Shown piece by piece: positions 13,501 to 25,324 of a stretch of DNA of 64,000 bases. The translations under genes were made by a program, and so were the position numbers. Origin of the DNA: Ricordea florida (lineage: Eukaryota > Cnidaria > Anthozoa > Corallimorpharia > Ricordeidae). Location: positions 7,270,477 to 7,334,476 of the forward strand of contig OX453284.1 in assembly GCA_949710005.1 (NCBI GenBank), given 5' to 3'. A model generated the notes under the pieces. The model searched no databases. It was not told where the DNA came from and was given only the letters and a program-made list of their open reading frames with translations. Numbering within the stretch: position 1 is the first letter of the stretch; every line of letters begins with the position of its first letter.

Positions 13501-16500
13501 AGTCGAAATATTTGACAGAATGAGTGAACCTGGTTCAGGTCGTTGTTATACGATTAAATCGTATAACAACGACCTGAACCAGGTTTGAAAAACAAAGGGG
13601 TATCACATCAAAATATTTGAGAAAAAGTCACAATACGTTTTTATGAACTTGAAGCCTCTTAGTCAAGATATAGACATACAAATAAATGCAAAAAGACATG
13701 AAATTCTTCGTTTGGTACATTGTATTTAATATCTGTCTTGTCACTGGCTGAACCCACACTTAATAAACAATATCATTGCATGAGGTTTTTGAGATATCCG
13801 GAATAATAATATAATAATAATATTGTTTTATTATACATTGTTTTGAAGAAAATAACGACAAACATATCGTTGCAAGGAACCTAAATGGATTAATATTATT
13901 GTTATTGGAAATCATGCATTGCACCCAGAACCAACAGATTAGTCAGTTATCTGCAGCAGATATCACTGACTAATCTGTATGTAGCAACATTGACCTTGAT
14001 TATACCTAACCTTGCAACAACCACTACTTAAGAATAATTAAGCTTAATTAATATAAATAGAAACAATTTTCTGTTAATAATTATTTACTTTCCTTTTTAA
14101 TGACTTCTGAACAAGGAAACTCAACTAAACTGACAAGTAGGTAGCACTTGTGTTTCGTAAGTTTCTTTTCGTTTGTGGTTAATAATTCCTCAAACTAATT
14201 ACTAAATCATAACAAAAATACGAACACAATCAATGATTCATGCATGTTTGGAGATTGGGTTAAAAATTTATCATTAATGCATCCTTAATAATTTGTGGAG
14301 GATATATTACACATGAGGAAATATTTTATGGAAGTATCTATGAAACAATTTGAAGTTGACCAGGAATATGTTGCTGTGTTTCAAGGCTCTTTCTAGTGTT
14401 CTATCTTGTGTCGAAACAATGTGTCCCATATTTTACAGATAACATAGACTAAAGAGTAACCTGGCAACCACTTCAATTCTTTGATACAATGAGTAGTCAA
14501 TATTGCTGATACCATATTGTTTTTTCCACTTTTTTGCATGCCAATTATGTGATATGTTTTGACAAGTTTTAGTACTCTTAGGTGAAACCTTGCAATATTT
14601 GGTCGTGAACTTTTCCTCGCATTGAAGGCACGTCATCCTGTTAAACAGAATATAAAAGGTGAAATAAAATAATTTGTTTACCTGGTTTCGGTCGTTGTTT
14701 CCTAAGGACTTCCCTAAGAATGCAGTGATAATTTAGTTTTTGTGGTTTTTAAGACAAACAGTAACACAAATATTTTCCTCCATCATTGTAAGAGATTTTT
14801 GATGGAAGAAAGTGTCAAACGAGGAAGAACAAAAAAGAGAGCAAAAGAGAAGAGCAAAAAAGTGGAAAAAACAATATGGTATCAGTACTATGGAAACATG
14901 CCCCTGAATTAAAGGAGCAATATTGACTACTCATTGTATCAAAGAATTAAAGTGGTTGCCAGGTTACTCTTTAGTCTATGTTATCTGTAAAATATGAGAC
15001 ACATTGTTTCGACACAAGATAGAACACTAGAAAGAGCCTTGACACACAGCAACATATTCCTGGTCAACTTCAAATTGTTTCATAGATACTTCCATAAAAT
15101 ATTTCCTCATGTGTAATATATCCTCCACAAATTATTAAGGATGCATTAATGATAAATTTTTAACCCAATCTCCAAACATGCATGAATCATTGATTGTGTT
15201 CGTATTTTTGTTATGATTTAGTAATTAGTTTGAGGAATTATTAACCACAAACGAAAAGAAACTTACGAAACACAAGTGCTACCTACTTGTCAGTTTAGTT
15301 GAGTTTCCTTGTTCAGAAGTCATTAAAAAGGAAAGTAAATAATTATTAACAGAAAATTGTTTCTATTTATATTAATTAAGCTTAATTATTCTTAAGTAGT
15401 GGTTGTTGCAAGGTTAGGTATAATCAAGGTCAATGATGCTACATACAGATTAGTCAGTGATATCTGCTGCAGATAACTGACTAATCTGTAGGTTGTGCGT
15501 GCAATGCATGATTTCCAATAACAATAACATTAATCCATTTAGGTTCCTTGCAACGATATGTTTGTCGTTATTTTCTTCAAAACAATGTATAATAAAACAA
15601 TATTATTATTATATTATTATTCCGGATATCTCAAAAACCTCATGCAATGATATTGTTTATTAAGTGTGGGTTCAGCCAGTGACAAGACAGATATTAAATA
15701 CAATGTACCAAACGAAGAATTTCATGTCTTTTTGCATTTATTTGTATGTCTATATCTTGACTAAGAGGCTTCAAGTTCATAAAAACGTATTGTGACTTTT
15801 TCTCAAATATTTTGATGTGATACCCCTTTGTTTTTCAAACCTGGTTCAGGTCGTTGTTATACGATTTAATCGTATAACAACTACCTGAACCAGGTTCACT
15901 CATTCTGTCAAATATTTCGACTTTGAAGCAAATATTATTATTATGGCAAAGTCATGGATGGGTAAGGAAAAAGACTCCTTTTATTCGTTGAATAGACTCA
16001 CCTTTATTAATCTAGTACATGCATGTGCAACTTCACAGCTCTGCGACACTAGCGTGGCAGAACGGTTCCTCTGAGTGCCATTTTGGTACAAAACTATGGG
16101 CAAGACCGCATGACATTTTTGGTATCGCAGGCTCAACCTGGTTTCGGTCGTTGTTATCTAAGGACTTCCGTTCCCGCAAAACAATGATATCATTGGTTAA
16201 AAGAGCACAAATAATCGTGCTGCACGTGCAGCACGGATTCTTGCGGTACTCCGCATAACGACGACGTGAAATTACCAAATTTGAGGTTTTTACGACAACG
16301 TAAACATACAACAGAGAATTTCTCATTCTCCATTTTAACTCTGAAACCACTCGTACCGATTTATTTTTAGGATATTTCGCCCATATTGAAGGACGTGAAT
16401 GAAAATGAACAATCGCGAAAGACTTATGATCAGGCAAAGTTATATTTTGAGGTGACGTTTTCGTCGACCGTCGCCGTCGTAGATCTTAAACTCCCTAATA

Positions 16501-19500
16501 ACGATATTTCGGAACCCGCTTAATAAAGAGTGATCATGCGTTTAATTGGGGGTCCGCTGAATACAGCTTTCACTATAACAGTTCGTTACGTTACTACTCT
16601 TTTCAGACAACTATAATTGTCCTCCACCGTCCGTGGATCTCAACCTCAGTAAGACTCTGGAGCAAGCTCAAGTTCACTTTACAACGGATTCAAACATCTT
16701 TTACGCACAAGTTGAACTCCCCTTCTGCCGCCGCAAAAGGCCAACCAATAATTCATGGGAAGTAGCTGAAGCAGATATCAACTCCAAGAAATTCGATTCT
16801 TTTATGGAAAGTGGATTAAATCGCAAACTGCCCAGCTTTGACTTACGCCAGAGCTTTCCGAGAGACAGTTACTTCTACATTAGCTATGTTTTGCGGCGAC
16901 CTACAGACCGCAGAGTATTAACATCTGACTATGGTTATGTCCTTTTACTTGAACCACCACCGCCCGTCAAAATAGTAGGTCCGACAATAGTTGTTAAAGG
17001 ACACGGCAGCGTAGCATTGAATGCATCGCTTTTTGCATTGTACGAACCAATACGTATCTCGTACAGCTGGTATTGTAGGAGGAGCGATGAACGTTTTCCA
17101 GATGGTGATTCACGTCATGTTGATGTCCCAAAGGATAGCTTTCGCAATTCTGGTGGTTGCTATGGATACGGTCCCGGCAGACTGAGTGGAATTGGTAGTC
17201 GTCTGACTGTCAATGTGGACAAAATGGAGGCGGGCCAATCTTACGTCTTTCGTGTTGTTGTCAGCCGATATCATAAGCACTCTATTGCAGATCACGTCAT
17301 GACAGTGCTTTTGCCAACCAATTTTTCTATCCGGTGAGTTTGACTCTTGGGTTGAATGTATCAGTATTGACGACTCAGCCAAAAACGGATCGAAACTGAA
17401 CAAATTCTTAGTTATCACAGCCAATCGCATTACAGCTTCACAAGCCAACAGCCAATAACATCCTTTCTTCCTTAAAAACGTCATTGACTAGCGGCGACAC
17501 AAATCTCACTTCACTTTGATGACAAAATGACGACTTCCACTTGAAAACGCGAATTGTATGGTTATTGTTTGTCGTGTACATGTAGCTCGTTAAGGTTTTA
17601 CCTTACCATATATACCTCTTACTGACTGAGTTCGAGGTCCATACTGTAAGTTATGGACCGAGTTTTTCCCGCTCGGACTTATGGCCAAAGCGCGAAGCGC
17701 GCGGGCCATAAATCCGAGAGGAAAAAGCGAGGATCCGTAATTTACAGTACGGACCTAGACAACGAGGTTTGTAAGATATTCATTATATCTCTGGAGACAT
17801 ATTGCCAACCAAAACAAACTTTTGTAATTAGCGGGCTGTACAGTGAAGTACGGCCCGGTAAATTAACCAATCACAGCGCGCGTACTAACTTAGACATATA
17901 ATAAATGTCCCTTACCTGTTAGAATATCGGTCATGGTATTAAAGAGATAACAATATGCTCTGCTACCACTCTTTACTGAGCTTGTACTCAATCAGCAGGA
18001 TCAGAGCGTAAGGTACATCCTCATCTGGCTTGATGGCCGGCCAGCCCCTTCTCTTTGACCAATTAGTATATAACAACTCGGCAACCCTGGCATTTTGAAT
18101 AATCTGATTCGCTCTTTACTTTGGGAGGAAGTGAATAATGCTGGGGTAATCCTTGCGCCATTGCGTTTTGGCTCAAGAAAAACAAAATGGCGTCCAAGCG
18201 AAACGAAAATGGCCGACGGACCATTAGAAAAGTGATGGGGGGGGGGGCGGAATTTTCAGCTTGCACGAATGTTTTTTTCGTTCACTGCTTGTGCAGGAAT
18301 TTTTTTTAGGTGAACCCCTCTGCACGAATTTGTTTTACTACGTGTGAAAAAGTCACAATTGGACCTTCCTTTTGCATGATTTTTTTTTACCTTCTTTTCA
18401 TGAATTTTTTTTCTTGGCATTTTCCCTTGCGTGAATTTTTTTTTGGTTTTTTCCCCACCCCCCCCCCCCCCCCCCATCACTTTTCTAATGGTCCGTCCCT
18501 TAGAGCTGTTTCCGAGAGATGTCACTACGTAAATTAAGCAAAACACGACCACGATGAAATGTTGACCAGGGCGGGACAAAACATTAGCGCAAAAGAACGA
18601 CACAATGAAACTATATGTGCAAGATACAGTCCGGAAAGTCTTCAAAACAATTTCTAGGCGCTGGCTCGAGGACGTCTCAGTGTTGAACGGCAAAATTTCC
18701 TTGTAAAATTCTGGATGAAATTCGAACAATAACAGTAGAAATATTTTACCTTTTAAAAGGAAAAGAAAGCAAAATACTCAAGAAACGAGCCCAACGCAGG
18801 CCGTACAATGGGCAAGAAATTATATTTTGTCAGCGGTTGTGTTGTCCTCGGCGTCGTCGTCGTGTTTGCTAAGGCTCCTTGCCGAGGTTGCTTCATTGGT
18901 ATATACTAAAACAATTATTCTCCTCAATCTTGGAGGAGAATCTTTAGTCACTATTCACCGAGATTGAGAAGAATAATTGTTAATTATCCCATCTAGAGTG
19001 AGTCAAAGGTGGCAGATGCTAATTTTGCTTATTATTTTTAAAATTATTATTATTTTATTTATCTTTTGTTTATTTTTGTTTATTATTATTTTGTTTATTT
19101 TTTTTGTTTATCTTTAGTCACTATTCACCGATATTGAGAAGAATAATTGTTAATTATCCCATCTAGATTGAGTCAAAGGTGGCAGGTGCTAATTTTGCTT
19201 ATTATTCTTAAAATTATTATTATTTTGTTTATCTTTTGTTTATTTTTGTTTATTATTATTTTGTTTATTTTTTTTGTTTATCTTTAGTCACTATTCACCG
19301 ATATTGAGAAGAATAATTGTTAATTATCCCATCTAGATTGAGTCAAAGGTGGCAGGTGCTAATTTTGCTTATTATTTTTAAAATTATTATTATTTTGTTT
19401 TTTCTTATCACGACACGTTTTAATTTTCTTTGTGTAGATGCTTCTACAATTGTGGACCCAGAGTCGTCACTAATAAGCGAATGATTATCAAGTCTAAGTG

Positions 19501-22500
19501 CAAGGGTCCTTTCTGCCCAATCATAACTAAGTACATTTGGTCAATGTATGAGATGAAAACGACAGGTCAGAGGAATACTTGGGAAAAGGTGCAGAACTTA
19601 GATGCTCTGATCCTCAGTAAACCAAATAGTCCCAACTTTGTACTAGCGGGAACATTCGGCGAAAATGTCACCTCACTGGAGCCGAGGAAGTCCTACCGAG
19701 TCAGTGTTGAAGTTTTCGTAGGAACAGAAAAGGTGTTAAAGGATGACCTGATCATTGAAACAAATTCTCCTCCATACACCGACAACGTGGCAGGATGCAG
19801 TATAACGCCACATGAAGGGATCAGTTTATTAACCAATTTTCTGTTTAATTGTTCTGGTTGGTACGATGAAGATTTGCCTTTATCCTTCAGTTTCAGGTGA
19901 GACATTTTTTAGTCAAATTGAGCTCGTATGCAAAGACACTGGTGCTGCGTCGGTGGGTAATTGAAACGCAAGAAATTGGGATAATCACACAAGTTGATAA
20001 AGCAATTTGCACCACGGTAAGGGACCTTTCATTTTTTACGAGGAGGGGGGGACTGATGAGATTTGGGGGGGCATGCGAAAAAAAGGGTTTTCGAGGGGAG
20101 CCATCCCCCATAAAAAAAAAAATAGGAAAAAGGGGGAGTCACGTGAAATATTTTCGCAATGCTTTGAAATGGCATAATGTTTGAACAGGATTAATGAAAT
20201 CGTTGCTTCAAGGGGGGTGTATGTGAAAAAAATTGGAACGCTGAGGGGTGTCACGCAATTTTTAAATGGTTCTTCCTGAATCACTCCAGCCCCCCCTCCC
20301 TCGTAAAAAATGAACGATCCCTAGGGTAAAAAAGCACCGCTCTTCTTACCTTACGGTGGTATAAATTACTTTATCAACTTGTTTGATTATCCCAATTTCT
20401 TTAGCTCGTATCTGTTGGTTCTTGTGCTAAGGGGGAACTGCTAACACACAAAACTTCCAGAGAAGGTATGATAATAGTTTTGCAATCATTGAGCGGTAGT
20501 CTCTTTTCCCGGGGGGGGTACTCCCATATATTGGCTATATAGGTATCTGCCACAGGATAGGGTATGGTTTTTGAGGTTCTCCATCCTTATTAAATAGGGT
20601 ATCATTTTTGCCCATGTTGACATAGTGTTCCTTGTGTGATCCTTAGATAAGATACCTATATTGTATCAGGCAGTCTACTATACTATGCTTGATGCTAACT
20701 TCCAGTAATCTTACAGAAACGTAGTATAGTTGACCCGTTCAAGTTATGTTTAGTTTTTGTTTCTCCCTTGAATAGGGTGCCATTTTCCGGGTTTGGGCCT
20801 TAAATAGGGTATCAATTTTCGTTTGCTCCATCCTTAGATAGGGTCAGGGTTTAAGACCCTTCGCGGCACACACCTATCCGAAATTTATGAGAGTATCCCC
20901 CCCCGGGTCTCTTTTACAGCCTTTGCCTGACTCATTGCGCCACGCTCCCTTGTGTGCAGAGGAATGAGAGGACAACCCTCTTGATTTGCATAAAAAGATT
21001 AAATTGTTTTGTTCTGCAATGCTTTATATTTCTAAAACATTACAAACTTCGCACTTCTTATGTTAGAGTTTAAGACATTTCCCATTCAAATATAACATTG
21101 GCAAAATTGTTGTATAATATAAATGTACAAATGTTTAACAATAGAATTTTAAGTTGACTCATAAAATGGGAATTTGGTTTAAAAAATTATTATATCCACA
21201 GTGCCACATTAAATTATAAATTACTTTTTGATCAAGATTCGTTATTTTTGCATTTCGTAAAAGCAAAACTTATGTTTTCGCCTTGTTACTGTGATTTTTA
21301 CATAATTGAATTTGCAGCTTCATCTCTACCACCGGCATCGTTTCCATTAAGAGCGGCTCCCAGTCACCCATCTTACGGACAATTCTTCCCCAAGGAAAAG
21401 CATTCAGTGATTTCAACGTTACAGTAAAAGTGGAAATATTTGACGCTTTGGGGGCCTTTAGTGTGGATATATCAACTGTCAAGGTATGCCGCCTGGTATA
21501 TGTTGTAACTCAATTTTTTCCTTGGTTCAAATTTTATTTTCCTTTGTTTTCTGGTATGGTAATGTATGATAATGAGTTTGAAACAAAGGAAAATAAAATT
21601 TGAACCAAGGATAAAATTGAACTACAACACATATATGGTGTATATCAGACATGGTCTGTCTAGTGTCTAGTGTCTAGTGTCCTGTCTAGTGTCGTCTTCA
21701 GGGGTGAATGGGCATGGCTGTGAAGCTACATTTATACCCGCGATGAACAAAAGGAATAAAAGGAGCTTCACAGCTTTGCCCGATCACCGCTGAAGACGAC
21801 ACTAGACAGGAGTGTGAAAACGTTGAGTCGGTGAATTGTAACCTTTTAAGTTACATTCATCATTTCAAACCAGCTTGGCATCAAACCATGTTTGATTGTC
21901 CACCTGGTTAACATTGCATTTCTAGCCTTCTGATTGGCTCGCTCAATCACGGTTATCATCATCGTTTTGACCATATATAGCAAACGATCAGGCCAAGTGA
22001 TGCAAAGCTGAAATGGAGGAAGAAAAGTAGCCTTTATGAGCTTTCTACCAAAGAAATGCAAGAGCAAATGGAAAATACTTTACCGGCAAGGTTTTTGCGG
22101 GCTTCTTTAATATGTGAAATGTTCTTACAAATAAAGATATGAAGTAGGACTAAGTTTTAGGCGAGAGCGAGTGAGTAAATGAGCAAAGAAAAACTTAATT
22201 TCAGACCTCATGCAAGAATTTTTACATAGCGCTAAGGAAAAGTGACGGATAATTCACCATGGGCACATGGTGATCAAAGTTTTCCTCAGACAACGACAAA
22301 GCACAGGTGCACAATTATTTAACTCCTCTACATGTTAAACCTTTAACACATTTTTGAAAATTCCCCACCGCGGTTTTAGCTTCTTTATTAAGTCAACGTT
22401 CCATTAATTCTAAATGATTTATTATTGTGCTGTAGGGTGTCGTGCTTGAAATCTTTTTATTCAGTGAATTTTGCAAACTGCGCGCGCGTCATGAGATTTC

Positions 22501-23171
22501 CTGTGGTCTTGTTACTGTTTTTGTAACATCTACTTCCGGTCGTTTTGTAAAATCAAATCAGGATTCAATGAAATTTAGCTCAATCCTCAACGATCAAAAC
22601 GTCTGGAATTCAATAAAATTTAATAAAACAATTATTCCATTTGCCCTTGTTGGATATGAGATGGTGATAGCCAACTCTGCGCTACGCGTCTCGTTGGCTA
22701 TTTATTATCTCGTATCTAATGAGCGCTCATGGAATAATTGTTAAATATCAATATCAAATATTAAAAAATCCAAATTTAATTAAGTATTTATAATGTTTTA
22801 ACGTATATGAAATTTTCATATATTCACATTCATATAACTATCATTCCAACTCGCGGATAGTTATTTTGCTGATAGTTATTTTATTTTTATTTCGCTGACC
22901 AAAGCTGTTTTTGCTGGACGGCCCGAAAGTATCATATGCTATTTATTAACAGAGTACATGTAATGTGCCTCTGTCAAACTAAATTTTATCCTGTTTTAGG
23001 TTAGACCAGTGAGTAATTCGCCGTCCGAAGGTGGGAATGACATCGGGAGTGTAGTGAATGACACTCTAGCAAGGCTATTGGAAGAGGATGAGGTGGGCCA
23101 GGCAGCTACTACGGCCACCATTTTCCTCGGTTCGCTTCAAAATAGTGCACTACCAGAGAGCAACCATGATG

Positions 23172-23222
<51 letters not shown>

Positions 23223-25271
23223 TGTCTATAGCGCCATTTCTACTAATTAGCCAATAGCGGTTAAACAAGGTTGCTAAAATATGCAGAAATTACCTCATGG
23301 TCTAAAAAGAACGGCTAAACAAAAAGGTCTTAACTCTTTTCTTAAAAGAACTTAAAGCATGTTGTAGTTCTTAATTCATCAGGTAAACTGTTCCAGAGTA
23401 AGGGAGCAATGACTGAAAAAGCGCGCTTTCCATAAGACTGAAGATTATACATAGGGTCTACTAATGAGTTCTTGTTGGCTGAACGGAGTGTTCTCCTAGG
23501 CGTATATTTCATTAAAGAGTCTGATAGATATTTAGGTCCAATTTCGTGATACGCTTTTAAAGTCAAGATCAAAATCTTGAACTCAATCCTTGACTTGACA
23601 GGCAACCAATGTAGATCCTTCAAAATCAGGGACATGTTCGCTAAATTTCTCTAGAAGCCTCACAGAAGAGGCACTACTTTCTCAAATTATCGCTTGACTT
23701 CATTTTTCATTTCATTTATCTCAAGGTAAAGGACGTAGTTCTGGCCCAAATGGCTGACATTGAAGTTAAGAGCTTCCTTGAAATTGGAGCGCTGTCATCC
23801 GTGATTACCATGGCAACAGATGACAGGGAAGAAATGCCACTGACCACCACGGTACGATTTTCATTGTATTAAATAAATTTGTATTATTACTCCTGTAAGT
23901 TTTGGTTTTACAACAGGATCAAAGCTGATTTCATGTTTCATTTATTTTTGCCACAATTCCCAAATCTCGTCTTGTTAGAAATGACCTGTTTAAGGGTGAG
24001 TAGCCTATTTTAAGTGCTATTATTTCGTCCTTTTTCAGGAAAACACAGTCGAGCTGCTTACGTCAATGACCAATTATGTTTTGGAGAATGTCGACAATAT
24101 CACAAACTTTGCCATAGATGCTGTTCATGCGGTTGGAGAGAACGTCTTACGAGGATTTTCCAACGCAATTTCGGCAGGTTCCCGTAGAGCCGCCCAAGCT
24201 ACTGGAATAACCGCGAACACCAATGAGATGGAGACAAATATACAAGACAGTGAGAAGGTGCGCAGAGTCTTAACATTTCATCAATCCAGAGTAACAGAGG
24301 ATCTTAAATAATGCATGGTTTGATCCACAGTTGAAAAATTTAGAACCACAATGTAGAGTAAAACAAACAGTACCACAGTACAGTACTATTCAGTAGCTTT
24401 CCAAAGAATGGTCACACTGCATGGTTTGATCAACAAATGAAAACGTTGGAACCACACTGTATAGTAAAACAAACAGTAACACGGTACAGTACTGTTCAGT
24501 AGCTTTACAAAGAATGGTCACACAGGATGGTTTGATCCACAGATGAAAAAGGTAGTACCACACTGTATAGTAAAACAAACAGTACCACAGAATACTGTTA
24601 AATAGGTGTCCATAGAATAGCCACGTGTTATCCTTTCTTGCTATGGGACACTCGATACCGGGATGTGCAATATTTTTCCCCGTTTGGTTGAAATCAAGCC
24701 TACTTCTTATCTATTCGAAGGCCAAGAACCTCACCCAGGATGCTCTTTCGCTGATTGACAAGCTTGGCTCAGCTCTTCTATCCACTAAGGTGATTGGCGA
24801 GAAACCCACTACATTTACAAGTGGGTCCATCACAATGGTACTCGATCGACAACAACCGCCTGATATTGCAAACATGTCTTTACGAGGAACTGGCCACATG
24901 GGAGAGGTAGTTTTACCATCGGAGAAGATACTGTTTGGAGCAAATAAATCAACTCCAGCCTTCATTGATGCCCAGGTATTCTAACTACATGTAGTGCCTC
25001 TGTGCTCAGAGTTTCAAATCGGGAGCAGGGTTGGCGCGGTGTTGAGGAGCAGGGTTGGCGCAGTGGTGAGAGCTCTCGCCTTCCACCAATGTGTCCCGGG
25101 TTCGATTCCCGACCCCGACGTCATATGTGGACTGAGTTTGTTGGTTCTCTACTCTGCTCCGAGAGGTTTTTCTCCGGGTACTCCGGCTTTCCCCACTCCA
25201 CAAAAACCAACATTTGATTTGATTTGATTTAAAGTACGTCAGTGCTAAATACAGTTGACACTCAAATAAAG

Positions 25272-25324
<53 letters not shown>

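Larger units (their letters stand above)
13201..16497. mobile_element. CGACGGC-type MITE interrupted by a foldback element
   Basis: The outer ends are inverted repeats, TAGGGAGCTTAAGATTTTAC and CGACGGCGACGG at the left against CCGTCGCCGTCGTAGATCTT at the right. The foldback element 13254-16169 lies inside. The stretch 16170-16460 would be the rest of the MITE body. Confidence 0.65.
11947..16606 (+). other. Gene B intron 6, filled by nested repeats
   Basis: 4.66 kb between the linker exon and the first REJ exon. It contains a SINE (12419-12870) and a foldback element nested in a MITE (13201-16497). The reading frames seen in it belong to those repeats. Confidence 0.7.
17334..19437 (+). other. 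Gene B intron 7, repeat-rich
   Basis: Contains the MITE copies 17611-17905 and 18214-18502, a half hairpin at about 18901-18985 and the 170 bp tandem repeat 18941-19410, which runs almost to the acceptor. No gene is seen. Confidence 0.6.

Noticed and set aside
16376-16451. Candidate exon after a good acceptor (ATTTTTAG), reading DISPILKDVNENEQSRK
   Set aside because: The phase does not fit: the required phase-2 entry gives a stop. The exon 11789-11946 fits length, phase and gene C.
25034-25110. Possible tRNA gene (GGTTGGCGCAGTGG...GGTTCGATTCC)
   Set aside because: It continues into a SINE body and ATT tail found again at 52851-53130.
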